Made by a program: the position numbers and the translations under genes
The notes under the pieces: generated by a model
The model's input: only the letters and a program-made list of their open reading frames with translations
Database searches by the model: none
What the model was told of the DNA's origin: nothing
DNA from: an uncultured Clostridia bacterium
GTDB taxonomy: Bacteria > Bacillota > Clostridia > Oscillospirales > Acutalibacteraceae
Direction of reading: 5' to 3'
Length of the DNA stretch: 44,687 nt
Assembly: GCA_947170465.1 (NCBI GenBank)
Contig: CAMVTS010000017.1
Coordinates: forward strand, 1-44,687
In this document: positions 17,946 through 25,910 of the stretch, one piece after another
How positions within the stretch are numbered: position 1 is the first letter of the stretch
Layout: each line of letters opens with the position of its first letter

Positions 17946-18250
17946 GTTAGTGATTAGTGGTAAGTGGTAAGTGGCTAGTGGCTAGTGGCTAGTGGTTAGT
18001 GGCTAGTGGTCACCCGAGGCAGGAAGCAAAACGTTTCCGTACACTGTAGTGACAGGGCTTGTCCCTGTCATCACGCAGAACCTGTCCTCCAACACCGGCT
18101 TTCGTATACGAACGCCATACGCAAGCCGGGAGACCGCAAGGGTCTCCCCTACAAATCAACTAACCACTTGCCACTTACCACTTACCACTGCGCCGCAGGC
18201 GCAACTATGTACAATTAACTAACCACTAATCACTTACCACTAACCACTAC
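17945..18250. repeat. Composite repeat with inverted end arrays, full form
   Basis: The left end is a tandem array of GTGGTAAGTGGCTA-like units; the right end holds the inverse (CCACTTGCCACTTACCACT). Between them come shared modules: AGGCAGGAAGCAAAACGTTTCC, a GACAGGG/CCCTGTC hairpin (18051-18068) and a GGGAGACC/GGTCTCCC hairpin followed by CCTACA. A GCGCC/GGCGC mini-hairpin interrupts the right array. The same order recurs at 19252-19558. It holds no gene. Confidence 0.75.
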
Positions 18251-18264
18251 TCCGGAGGTATATG

Positions 18265-19263
18265 ATGAAACGATTACTCTCCCTTCTGCTTGCGTCCGTC
18301 CTGCTGCTCTCCGGCTGCTCGGTCAATCCCGAAACGCTCAGCTTTGAGTGCATGGACACCTTCATGCAGCTTTCGGTTTACGGCGACAAAAAAACCGCCG
18401 AAGCGGTTCGTGATGAAATCCTGCGTCTTGACGCGCTCTTCAACGCCAACGAGCCGGACAGTCAGGTCGGCAAGCTGAACCAGTCCGGCTTTGTCGAGGA
18501 CGCAGATGTTTTTAGCGTGCTCGAAGGCGCGCTCAAGGTCTGTCAGAGCACGGACGGCGCGCTTGACCCGTCGGTCTATCCGCTGGTCGAGGAATGGGGC
18601 TTCATCAGCCGCGATTTCCACATTCCCGGCAAGGCGACGATTGACGAGCTGCTGCAGCACGTTGACTACACCAAAATCGCCCTCAATTTCAACCGCGTCT
18701 ACATTCCGGAGAAGATGAAGCTCGACCTCGGCGCTGTCGCCAAGGGCTACGCCGCCGACAAGGCGAAGGCGCTTCTTGCAAAAAACGAGGTCAAGTCCGC
18801 CATTCTCAACCTCGGCGGCACCGTGGCGGCTGTCGGCGCCAAGCCCGACGGCTCCGACTGGAAGGTCGGCATCAGCGACCCCGGCAGCACCGGCGGCTAC
18901 TTTGCCACCGTCAGCCTGCACGACAAGATTGTCGCTACCTCCGGCAGCTATGAGCGCTACTTCGAGCAGGACGGCAAGCGCTATTGCCATATCCTCGACC
19001 CCAAAACCGGCATGTCCGCCGACAACGGTGTTGTCTCTGTTTCCATCATCAGCGACAACGGGCTATACTGCGACGCGCTTTCCACGGCGCTGTTCGTTAT
19101 GGGCGCAGAAAAAGCGCAGGCATACTGGAAAACCCAGCAAGACCTGCCGCCGTTTGATTATATTTTATTAGATGACACCGGAAAGGTCTACGTGACCGCA
19201 GGCGTAGAGCTGACCCTGACGGATAAGGAGAAGTATGAGGTGGTAGAGGTCAGTGATAAGTGA
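18265..19263 (+). CDS. apbE: FAD:protein FMN transferase (ApbE) lipoprotein
   Basis: A 332-aa enzyme that covalently attaches FMN to threonine residues of extracytoplasmic flavoproteins such as Rnf/Nqr subunits. The lipoprotein signal is clear (LLASVLLLSGC), placing it outside the membrane. Family motifs: SDPGLNxxEPDS-like region (FNANEPDSQVGKLN), DLGAVAKGYAAD, LNLGG, the ATSGSYERYF block and CHILDPKTG. Two adjacent ATG codons exist; the second (18265) is 6 nt from GGAGG and is preferred. The last codons and the stop (GTGATAAGTGA) lie within a repeat array, so the array supplies the C-terminus. No substrate flavoprotein gene is nearby. Confidence 0.94.
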   Translation: MKRLLSLLLASVLLLSGCSVNPETLSFECMDTFMQLSVYGDKKTAEAVRDEILRLDALFNANEPDSQVGKLNQSGFVEDADVFSVLEGALKVCQSTDGALDPSVYPLVEEWGFISRDFHIPGKATIDELLQHVDYTKIALNFNRVYIPEKMKLDLGAVAKGYAADKAKALLAKNEVKSAILNLGGTVAAVGAKPDGSDWKVGISDPGSTGGYFATVSLHDKIVATSGSYERYFEQDGKRYCHILDPKTGMSADNGVVSVSIISDNGLYCDALSTALFVMGAEKAQAYWKTQQDLPPFDYILLDDTGKVYVTAGVELTLTDKEKYEVVEVSDK

Positions 19264-19558
19264 TAAGTGATAAGTGATAAGTGATAAGTGATAAGTGGTA
19301 AGTGGCAAGTGATAAGTAGGGGCGACCATTGGTCGCCCAGGGCAGGAAGCAAAACGTTTCCTTGACACTGTAGTGACAGGGCTTGTCCCTGTCAATTAGC
19401 TGAACCTATCCTATTATACCAACTTTCTTATACGAACGCCAAACGTATGCCGGGAGCCCGCGAGGGGCTCCCCTACAGATTTTATCATACGTACTGTGTT
19501 GAATATGAAGCCTATCCGCACAATTAACTAACCACTTGCCACTAGCCACTGACCACTA
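19252..19558. repeat. Composite repeat between two converging genes
   Basis: The left array is at least five GTGATAAG units beginning inside apbE; the right array is ACTAACCACTTGCCACTAGCC-like and ends on the stop codon of the reverse-strand radical SAM gene. Internal modules are a GGGCGACC/GGTCGCCC hairpin (19319-19338), the GCAAAACGTTTCC word, a GACAGGG/CCCTGTC hairpin and GGGAGCCC/GGGCTCCC followed by CCTACAG. The element fills the whole space between two stop codons. Confidence 0.75.
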
Positions 19559-20428
19559 TTTTTCAAAGTCCCAGTCCGGAATATAATCTGCCGTCGCTGA
19601 CGACAAATCCTGTGTAAAGCCGTCCATTCCCAAGCGGAAGAGGGCGGCTTTTACTTTGTCGTATTCCCGGCGCGTGATGGTTCTGCCGAGCTTCGGGTCG
19701 TTTCTGACCTCGCCCCAGGGGACGTACTGGCACATCAGGCTGACGAGGATTTCATCGCCGAAATGCTGATTCAGCAGCGCCAGCGCTTCAATGCTCTGGC
19801 GTGTATGCGCCGGCAGAATCAGGTGACGGACAATTACGCCCTTCTGCATCATGCCGTCGCCGTCGTACTGCGGCGTACCGACCTGACTGAGCATTTCCCT
19901 GATGGCGGCAAGCGCCGTGTGGACGTAATTCGGCGCGTGAGACAGCCGCAGCGCCAGGGCGTCGTCGCTGTACTTGAAGTCCGGCAGGTACACATCTACC
20001 AGTCCGTCCAGCAGGCGCAGCGTTTCGGACGAAACGTAGCCGCCGCAGTTGTAGACGACCGGAATTTTCGGACGGTAGCGCTTCAGGCTCTCCGCCACCG
20101 CTTCGGCAAAATGGTCGGCTGTCACCAGGTTGATATTGTGAACGCCGCTTTGTTCCAGCTTTTCATAGCACCGTGCAAGCTCCTCCGGAGTGAGCGCGGT
20201 GCCTTTATTTTTGACCGAAATTTCGTAGTTCTGACAGAACACGCATTTCATCGTGCAGCCGGAAAAGAACACCGTGCCGCTGCCTTTTGTGCCGCTGATA
20301 CACGGCTCCTCGCCGTAGTGCGGCGCCACCCTTGCCACCACCGGCAGCGTTCCCATGCCGCAGAAGCCGTTTCCTGTGTTTTCCGTGCGCAAGGCGTTGC
20401 ACCTGCGCGGACATAAATTGCAAATCAT
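19556..20428 (-). CDS. PflX-type radical SAM protein
   Basis: A 290-aa radical SAM enzyme of the COG1313 (PflX) group, related to pyruvate formate-lyase activases. The [4Fe-4S]/SAM motif is CTMKCVFC (C58, C62, C65). An N-terminal cysteine set (C3, C6, C10, C23) could bind a second metal centre. The GGE-like region and the 'NCGGYVSSETLRLLDGLVDVYLPDFKY' block are typical. PflX partners are not known; no PFL gene is nearby, so calling it a PFL activase would be overreach. The start has only a weak ribosome site. Its promoter probably uses bases of the neighbouring repeat. Confidence 0.88.
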   Translation of the reverse strand: MICNLCPRRCNALRTENTGNGFCGMGTLPVVARVAPHYGEEPCISGTKGSGTVFFSGCTMKCVFCQNYEISVKNKGTALTPEELARCYEKLEQSGVHNINLVTADHFAEAVAESLKRYRPKIPVVYNCGGYVSSETLRLLDGLVDVYLPDFKYSDDALALRLSHAPNYVHTALAAIREMLSQVGTPQYDGDGMMQKGVIVRHLILPAHTRQSIEALALLNQHFGDEILVSLMCQYVPWGEVRNDPKLGRTITRREYDKVKAALFRLGMDGFTQDLSSATADYIPDWDFEK

Positions 20429-20443
20429 CGAATCACCGGCATT

Positions 20444-20472
20444 ATTGTAGCATAAGAAGGGGAAAGTGGCAA
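20444..20472 (-). promoter_or_regulatory. Possible promoter of the radical SAM gene
   Basis: Reverse strand TTGCCA (20467-20472), a 17-bp spacer and TACAAT (20444-20449). The -35 box falls within a GTGGCAAGTGATAAG repeat unit. Confidence 0.4.
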
Positions 20473-20580
20473 GTGATAAGTGAACGTTTCCTTGACATTG
20501 TAGTGACAGGGCTCGTCCCTGTCATGGCAAACGCAGTTTTACTGCGTTTGCCGGGAGCCCACGAGGTGCTCCCCTACAGA
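20461..20580. repeat. Truncated composite repeat upstream of the phage operon
   Basis: One left-type unit (GTGGCAAGTGATAAG) is followed by ACGTTTCC, a GACAGGG/CCCTGTC hairpin (20506-20523), a GCAAACGCAG/CTGCGTTTGC hairpin (20527-20550) and the GGGAGCCC...GTGCTCCCCTACAG module. The right array is missing. Confidence 0.65.
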
Positions 20581-20601
20581 AAATTAAAAACTTTTTCTCA
20601 G

Positions 20602-20628
20602 AAATTGCATAGAAATATGCAATTTTTT
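20602..20628 (+). terminator. Perfect intrinsic terminator in front of the phage-like operon
   Basis: A ten-base perfect stem AAATTGCATA/TATGCAATTT with a GAAA tetraloop runs into a T-run of six. It reads toward the terminase genes and ends only 20 bp before the first start codon. No gene on this strand precedes it for more than 1.3 kb, so it would act as an attenuator or a shield for the operon. Confidence 0.8.
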
Positions 20629-20678
20629 CCGTTTTGGAGGGGGGTAGATGAAAGGCGTTTTGCCTTTCATCAAAACGG
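20629..20678 (+). promoter_or_regulatory. Hairpin that captures the terS start codon
   Basis: Outer arms CCGTTTTG/CAAAACGG (8 bp, perfect) and inner arms ATGAAAGGC/GCCTTTCAT (9 bp, perfect) around GTTTT. The Shine-Dalgarno GGAGGGGGG lies in the bulge and the ATG is paired. If formed in mRNA it should limit translation of the first gene. Confidence 0.55.
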
Positions 20679-21160
20679 AGGTGACGGTTATCAACAACAA
20701 GCTCACGGCAAGGGAGAGGCGGTTCTGCCTTTGCTTTGTCAGGACAGGAGACGCGGCGTATGCCGCCGCAAAAGCCGGCTATTCCCAGCCGGAGACAGAC
20801 GGCGAACGGCTTCTGAGCGCCGACTGTATCTGTGCGGAGCTGGAACGCCTGCAAGCGCAGCGCAGCCGGCTTCTCGGCGGATTGGCGGTCACGGGCTATC
20901 AGCGACTCGCCTTTGGCGACGTGTCGGACGCGGTATCGCTGCTGTTCGAGGACAACCCGACGCGCCAGACGCTCGGTCAGATGGATTTATTCATGGTCTC
21001 CGAAATCAAGCGCCCAAAGGACGGCGCGATGGAGATTAAATTCTTCGACCGGCTCAAGGCGCTCGAAAAGCTCGAAACGCGCAGTCTGGAAACCGGTTCG
21101 GCGGACAGCCTGTTCGACGCGATAGGCAGGAGCGCCGCAGGATGTGACGGCGATGATTAG
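20648..21160 (+). CDS. Phage terminase small subunit
   Basis: A 170-aa DNA-recognition subunit of the packaging motor. The 'KLTARERRFCLCFVRTGDAAYAAAKAGYSQPET' segment (about 18-50) is the standard TerS helix-turn-helix start seen in Firmicute phages; an oligomerisation region follows. First gene of a 10.4-kb co-directional operon; its 3' end overlaps the large subunit gene by 17 bases. The ATG chosen has GGAGG upstream but is locked in a hairpin. A GGAGGTGA further down (20676-20683) precedes no standard start codon (the next suitable triplet would be ATC), so the annotated start is kept. Confidence 0.88.
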   Translation: MKGVLPFIKTEVTVINNKLTARERRFCLCFVRTGDAAYAAAKAGYSQPETDGERLLSADCICAELERLQAQRSRLLGGLAVTGYQRLAFGDVSDAVSLLFEDNPTRQTLGQMDLFMVSEIKRPKDGAMEIKFFDRLKALEKLETRSLETGSADSLFDAIGRSAAGCDGDD

Positions 21161-22397
21161 CGAGTTTTCCAAAAAGCAGCTGCGTGTGCTGGGCTGGTGG
21201 CACCCGATGTCGCCGGACAGCCGCTATGACGCGGTGATTTGCGACGGCGCTGTCCGCAGCGGCAAGACCTTCAGCATGTCGCTGTCGTTCATCATCTGGA
21301 GCGCCTACTTCGGTGGCAGCGGTGATTTTGCGATTTGCGGCAAGACGATTCGCTCTCTGCGGCGCAACATGATTACGCCGGTGCTGCCGCTTTTGCAGTC
21401 GCTCGGCTTTGTCTGCGAGGAAAAGCTCAGCCAGAATCTGCTGATGGTCCGCTACCGCGGCAAACGCTGCCGTTTCTATCTGTTCGGCGGCAAGGACGAG
21501 TCTTCCGCTTCGCTGATTCAGGGCATGACGCTCTCCGGCGTTCTCTTTGACGAGGTGGCGCTCATGCCGCGCTCCTTTGTGGAACAGGCGCTCGCGCGGT
21601 GCTCTGTCGACGGTTCGCGGTTCTGGTTCAACTGTAATCCCGAGCACCCCGAGCACTGGTTCCACACGGAATGGATTCGCAAAAGAAGCGAGAAAAACGC
21701 GCTCTACCTGCACTTTCTGATGGAGGACAATCCTTCCCTTTCAGAGACGGTGCGCAGGCGCTATGAAAGTCTGTATTCCGGCGTATTCTACGAACGGTTT
21801 GTGCAGGGCAAATGGGTGGCGGTGCACGGCGCTGTCTATCCCTTCATGGCAAGCAGCGAGATGTACTGCGAACAGCCGGATGAGCCGCTGGAGGACTATG
21901 TGATTTCCTGCGACTACGGCACGGTCAACCCGGCTTCCTTCGGGCTGTGGGGCAGGCACGGGGAAGTTTGGTACCGGCTGTGCGAGTACTATTACGATTC
22001 GCGCGCCGAGGGTGCTCAGCGTACCGACGAGGAGCACTACCAGGGCTTGCGCGCGCTTGCCGGGGAACGGCGGATACGGTCGGTCATCGTTGACCCCAGC
22101 GCCGCGAGCTTTATCGAGGTGATTCGCCGCCACGGCGAATTTACCGTCATTCCCGCGAAAAACAACGTTGTCGACGGTATTCGGAGAGTCTCGCAGGCAT
22201 TGCGCGACGGCAGTATCCGCATCTGCAAAAGCTGCGCTGACGCAAGGCGCGAGTTCGGGCTGTATCGCTGGGACAGCGAACGAAGGGCGGACACGCCGGT
22301 CAAGCAGAACGACCACGCGATGGACGACATCCGCTACTTTGTGACAACGGGCATGAAGGGCGGCGGCACCCTGCCGGTGTTTGCCGCCCGTAGATAG
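21144..22397 (+). CDS. Phage terminase large subunit (PBSX type)
   Basis: A 417-aa packaging ATPase and nuclease. Walker A GAVRSGKT (35-42), Walker B VLFDE (133-137) and the coupling region are intact. The RNase-H-like nuclease domain keeps its acidic residues in SCDYGTVNPASFG, VDPSAASF and NDHAMDDIRYF. Length and motifs match PBSX/XtmB-type terminases. All catalytic parts appear functional, which argues against simple decay of the cluster. It overlaps terS and is followed 11 bases later by the portal gene. A second ATG three codons in is also possible. Confidence 0.95.
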   Translation: MTAMISEFSKKQLRVLGWWHPMSPDSRYDAVICDGAVRSGKTFSMSLSFIIWSAYFGGSGDFAICGKTIRSLRRNMITPVLPLLQSLGFVCEEKLSQNLLMVRYRGKRCRFYLFGGKDESSASLIQGMTLSGVLFDEVALMPRSFVEQALARCSVDGSRFWFNCNPEHPEHWFHTEWIRKRSEKNALYLHFLMEDNPSLSETVRRRYESLYSGVFYERFVQGKWVAVHGAVYPFMASSEMYCEQPDEPLEDYVISCDYGTVNPASFGLWGRHGEVWYRLCEYYYDSRAEGAQRTDEEHYQGLRALAGERRIRSVIVDPSAASFIEVIRRHGEFTVIPAKNNVVDGIRRVSQALRDGSIRICKSCADARREFGLYRWDSERRADTPVKQNDHAMDDIRYFVTTGMKGGGTLPVFAARR

Positions 22398-22407
22398 GAG
22401 GAACGTG

Positions 22408-23556
22408 ATGTTTGGGAGAAAAAAGCGCGGCGAAAAGCCGGTTCCCGCGGTGCAGACGGTTGCCCGGTATCCGTCCGGCAGTCTGCTGTCGCAGCTCCGC
22501 CGTTATCCGGCGCAGCGCCATGCAGAGCGCGAGCTGTATGACGCACTGCGCGAGGCGGTTCCGGCGATTGACGCGGCAATCGGCAAGCTGATAAGGCTGC
22601 TGGGCGGCTTCCGGATTCATTCCGACAGCGCCGAATGTGAGCGCCTGGCGAGGAATTTCGCCGCCGAGGTACAGGTGGACGGCTCAGGCAGAGGGCTGCG
22701 CTGCTTTGCCGAGCGCTACCTCGACAGCCTGCTGACCTACGGCGAGGCGGTCGGAGAAATGCTGCCCGACTATCGGGACTGCGGTATCCGGGCACTCTAC
22801 AACGCCTGTCTGGACGATGTGGAAATCGCCGCCGACGGCTCGCCGATGAATCTGGTTGTTTGCCGCAGAGAGCCGGGAGAGAGCGTGCCGGTCAGCTATC
22901 CGGAGCTGGTATTCGTCTCGCTGCTCAATCAGCAGCCCGGCACGGTGCACGGCGTTTCGCTGCTCAGCGGACTGCCGTTCGTCAGCTCGATTCTGCTGCG
23001 GATTTTCAACTCCATCAAAAGCAACTGGGAGCGTGTGGGCGACGTGCGCTTTGCCGTCACCTACAATCCCGACGGCGGCGTGTTTTCCGAGGAAAACGCG
23101 CGTCAGATTGCCGAGGAATGGCGCAAGGCGATGCGCAGCGATACGGTGTGTGACTTTGTGTCGCTGGGCGACGTCAATATCCGCGTCATCGGCGCGGACA
23201 ACGTGATGCCGGACTGCGAGGTGCCGCTGCGCGCCATTCTGGAGCAGATTACCGCTAAGCTGGGTATACCGCCGTTTTTGCTGGGCTTTTCGTGGTCGAC
23301 GACCGAGCGCATGAGCGAACAGCAGGCGGATATTCTCACCAGCGAGCTGGAGTATTACCGCTCGGTGCTGGAGCCGGTGCTGCGGCGCATTGTGCGTACA
23401 CATCTGCTGCTGTGCGGCTGCCGCGACCGGTTTTGGATTGAGTGGGAGGATATCAACTTGCAGGACGCGGTGGAAATGTCCACGGCGCGCCTGAACAACG
23501 CGCAGGCGGCTAAGCTGGAGCGCGAAATCGGTTGGGAGGATGAGAATGAAGGATAA
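22408..23556 (+). CDS. Phage portal protein
   Basis: A 382-aa protein forming the dodecameric DNA gate at one capsid vertex. Recognised from the order terS-terL-portal-protease-capsid and from typical segments: GEAVGEMLPDYRD, NSIKSNWERVGDVRFAV, ILEQITAKLGIPPFLLGFSWSTTERMSEQQADIL. The last is the conserved portal C-terminal helix block. The start at 22408 is preceded by AGGAGG; an ATG 9 codons upstream lies inside terL. It overlaps the next gene by 11 bases. Slightly shorter than full-size portals (400-500 aa). Confidence 0.9.
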   Translation: MFGRKKRGEKPVPAVQTVARYPSGSLLSQLRRYPAQRHAERELYDALREAVPAIDAAIGKLIRLLGGFRIHSDSAECERLARNFAAEVQVDGSGRGLRCFAERYLDSLLTYGEAVGEMLPDYRDCGIRALYNACLDDVEIAADGSPMNLVVCRREPGESVPVSYPELVFVSLLNQQPGTVHGVSLLSGLPFVSSILLRIFNSIKSNWERVGDVRFAVTYNPDGGVFSEENARQIAEEWRKAMRSDTVCDFVSLGDVNIRVIGADNVMPDCEVPLRAILEQITAKLGIPPFLLGFSWSTTERMSEQQADILTSELEYYRSVLEPVLRRIVRTHLLLCGCRDRFWIEWEDINLQDAVEMSTARLNNAQAAKLEREIGWEDENEG

Positions 23557-24520
23557 TCGGGTGAAAAAGACGGCGGCGGCGCCTGTCGGACTGAGTACGC
23601 CAAACGAGGAGGAGCTGCGGATGATTAACCGCTACGCGCGCCGCGAGATGAAGGCGGACGAGGTGTATGTGTTCCCGGTCGTGCTCTGCGACAACGACGT
23701 TGACCGCGACGGCGAACGCTTTCCGGTGGAGTCGCTTTTTGCGCTGGAAAAGCTCTTTGTCGGCAAGACCGGCATATTTGACCACAACCCCAGCGCAAAA
23801 AATCAGGCAGCGCGGATTATTTCCTGCGCGGTAGAGAGCGTGCCCGGCAAAACCACCGCCACCGGCGATGATTATTTTCAGCTGCGCGCCAGGGCTTACC
23901 TGCCCAGAAGCGAGAGTAACGCCGGATTGATTGAAGCGCTGGACAGCGGTATTCTCCGCGAGGTCAGCGTCGGCTGTGCGGTGAAGGAGGTGCGCTGCAG
24001 CGTGTGTGGAGAGCCGCTTCACAGCTGCTCCCACAAGACAGGGGAGACTTACGGCGACAAGCTGTGCTGCGGCGAGCTCTGCGAACCCTACGACGCGTAT
24101 GAATGGAGCTTTGTCGCGGTGCCGGCACAGAAAAACGCCGGCGTGACAAAGTCGTTTGGAAAGGAGCGTAACATGGAGGATTTGATGAAAGCGCTCGGCA
24201 GCGGCAGGGATGTTACCCTGACTGCGGCGGAGTGCCGCAAACTTGAGGAATACGTGCAGAAGCTGCGCCACAGCGCGGCGGACGGCGTGTATTACCGTGA
24301 AACCCTGAGCGCCGACGTGCTCCGGCTGTCGGCGGCGGTGCAGCCCGACATCTCACGCGAGACAATGGAGAGTGTGATGAAAAGCATGACGGTTGCGCAG
24401 CTCAGAGAGTTCCGCAGCGCGTTTGAAAAACAGCGCGCCGACAAAATTGGTGCGGCGCCTCAGCTGTACCGCGAGAAAAACAAGAGCGCCGACGGCAAGA
24501 ACGGCGCATTCCAGATTTGA
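23546..24520 (+). CDS. Prohead protease / scaffold-like protein with Cys-rich insertion
   Basis: A 324-aa capsid maturation protein. The N-terminal part (about 20-170) fits the clostridial prohead-protease-like group: VYVFPVVLCDNDVDRDGERF, TGIFDHNPSAKNQAARI, ILREVSVGCAV. A Cys/His cluster follows (CSVCGEPLHSCSH...LCCGELC, about 152-180), probably a zinc site, and then DAYEWSFVAVPAQKNAGV. The C-terminal 110 residues are charged and helical, like a scaffold domain removed after assembly. Start chosen at the second ATG (23546), 6 nt after GGGAGG; the first ATG (23540) abuts the ribosome site. Catalytic residues cannot be named with certainty. Confidence 0.8.
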   Translation: MKDNRVKKTAAAPVGLSTPNEEELRMINRYARREMKADEVYVFPVVLCDNDVDRDGERFPVESLFALEKLFVGKTGIFDHNPSAKNQAARIISCAVESVPGKTTATGDDYFQLRARAYLPRSESNAGLIEALDSGILREVSVGCAVKEVRCSVCGEPLHSCSHKTGETYGDKLCCGELCEPYDAYEWSFVAVPAQKNAGVTKSFGKERNMEDLMKALGSGRDVTLTAAECRKLEEYVQKLRHSAADGVYYRETLSADVLRLSAAVQPDISRETMESVMKSMTVAQLREFRSAFEKQRADKIGAAPQLYREKNKSADGKNGAFQI

Positions 24521-24533
24521 CGGAGGGATTGAC

Positions 24534-24869
24534 ATGAAAGTAAATTTTAATGGCTTCAACGAAAACGTGACCACCTTTCTGGCGGACACCAGCGTGACCG
24601 CCGCCGGACAGCCGGTCAAGATGATTGAAAACGGCAGGGTCGCCGCCTGCGGCGCCGGCGAACCGTTCTGCGGCATTACCACCGGTGTGAGAGACGGCTA
24701 CGCCGCCGTTCAGCTTGCCGGTTACATCCGCGTGCAGACCGCCGCCCTGATTCCGGTGGGCTATCAGAAGCTCGCCGCGAACGCCGCCGGTAAGGTCGCC
24801 ATCAACGAAAACGGCAGAGAGTATCTGGTGCTCGACTCTGACAGCGGCAGCGCCGGTATCATTCTTTAA
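24534..24869 (+). CDS. Probable capsid decoration protein
   Basis: A 111-aa small protein between protease and major capsid genes, the usual place for a gpD-like head decoration protein. It is glycine/alanine-rich, beta-prone, and contains a 'VTAAGQPVKMIENGRVAACGAGEPFCGITTGV' segment like DUF2190-type phage proteins. GGAGG lies 7 nt before the ATG at 24534; a longer frame opening at 24393 overlaps the protease gene and is not the start. The assignment is by position plus loose sequence likeness. Confidence 0.65.
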   Translation: MKVNFNGFNENVTTFLADTSVTAAGQPVKMIENGRVAACGAGEPFCGITTGVRDGYAAVQLAGYIRVQTAALIPVGYQKLAANAAGKVAINENGREYLVLDSDSGSAGIIL

Positions 24870-24890
24870 GATTCGGAGGTATGTATTATT

Positions 24891-25898
24891 ATGGCTAAAT
24901 TTGAGAATATTACCATTGAGAAGGGTATGTACCAGACCCGCGGCGGTCTGACCGCAGCGCTCGAACAGCTCGACCCTTCCGAGAACTACGCCGGTACGGC
25001 GCTCGAAGGTCTGGACGCGTTTTCCAGACAGCTTAAGCGCTTTGACATCCGCGTCAGCGGCAGAGGCAGCGACACCGTGGAGAAGTTCTTCCAGACTTCC
25101 AATTCTGCGGCGCTGTTTCCGGAGTATATCAGCCGCGCCGTCCGTCAGGGCATGGAGCGCGCCGATATTCTGCCCAACCTCGTCGCGACAGTGACGGATA
25201 TCGACGGTCTGGACTACCGCAGCATTGTTTCCGAGCCCGGAAGCGACGACAAGGAGCTCAAGGTCGTCAACGAGGGCGCGGCGATTCCGCAGACCGCCGT
25301 CAAGACCAGAGAAAACCTGGTCAAGCTGCACAAGCGCGGCAGAATGCTGGTTGCTTCCTATGAAGCGCTGCGCTTCCAGCGCCTTGACCTCTTCACCGTG
25401 ACGCTCAATCAGATTGGCGCGTACATTGCGAGAGCCCAGCTGCAGGACGCGATTGACGTGCTCGTCAACGGCGACGGTAACAACAACGCCGCGCCCGTCG
25501 ACGCGACCGCACAGTCCGGCAGAATTATCTACGCCGACCTGGTGGCGCTCTGGGCGAACATGGCTCCCTATGAGCTCAACACCATTCTCGCACCCACCCA
25601 GGAGATTCAGCGTATTCTTTTCCAGCCGCAGTTTATCGACGCGGAAGCCGGTCTGAATTTCCACGGCACCGGCAATATGGCGACGCCTCTCGGCGCAAAG
25701 CTCCTGCACGCGCCCGAAATGCCGGACGGCTCCATCATTGGTCTGGACAAGAACTGCGCCCTTGAGATGGTGCAGGCAGGCGGTGTGATGACCGACTACG
25801 ACAAGCTCATCGACCGCCAGCTCGAACGCGCTGCCATCACCTGCACCGCAGGCTTTGCCAAAATCTTCCGCGACGCGGCAAGAGTCGTCACCGACTGA
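24891..25898 (+). CDS. HK97-fold major capsid protein
   Basis: A 335-aa shell protein. Features of the family include a short N-terminal arm, the 'DILPNLVATVTDIDGLDYRSI' E-loop region, a spine helix (RAQLQDAIDVLVNGDG), the P-domain/A-domain stretch and the 'NTILAPTQEIQRILF' and 'ERAAITCTAGFAKIFRDAARVV' end. This is the expected size for a mature HK97-like capsid. Ribosome site GGAGG. It lies directly after the decoration gene and before four small connector-type genes. No ligand-binding or encapsulin cargo motif is visible. Confidence 0.85.
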   Translation: MAKFENITIEKGMYQTRGGLTAALEQLDPSENYAGTALEGLDAFSRQLKRFDIRVSGRGSDTVEKFFQTSNSAALFPEYISRAVRQGMERADILPNLVATVTDIDGLDYRSIVSEPGSDDKELKVVNEGAAIPQTAVKTRENLVKLHKRGRMLVASYEALRFQRLDLFTVTLNQIGAYIARAQLQDAIDVLVNGDGNNNAAPVDATAQSGRIIYADLVALWANMAPYELNTILAPTQEIQRILFQPQFIDAEAGLNFHGTGNMATPLGAKLLHAPEMPDGSIIGLDKNCALEMVQAGGVMTDYDKLIDRQLERAAITCTAGFAKIFRDAARVVTD

Positions 25899-25910
25899 TG
25901 AGGTGAGCGC

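Noticed and set aside
17945..19558. Tandem GTGATAAG/GTGGTAAGTGG arrays as a CRISPR or replication-origin iteron set
   Set aside because: Units are about 8-14 bases without unique spacers, no cas or replication genes are nearby, and the arrays are the ends of composite intergenic repeats.
20461..20580. TTGACA at 20492 as promoter for the phage-like operon
   Set aside because: No -10 box at a workable distance, the word belongs to a dispersed repeat, and a strong terminator lies between it and terS.
24393..24869. 158-aa reading of the decoration gene
   Set aside because: The extra 47 codons overlap the protease gene and lack a ribosome site; GGAGG precedes the ATG at 24534.
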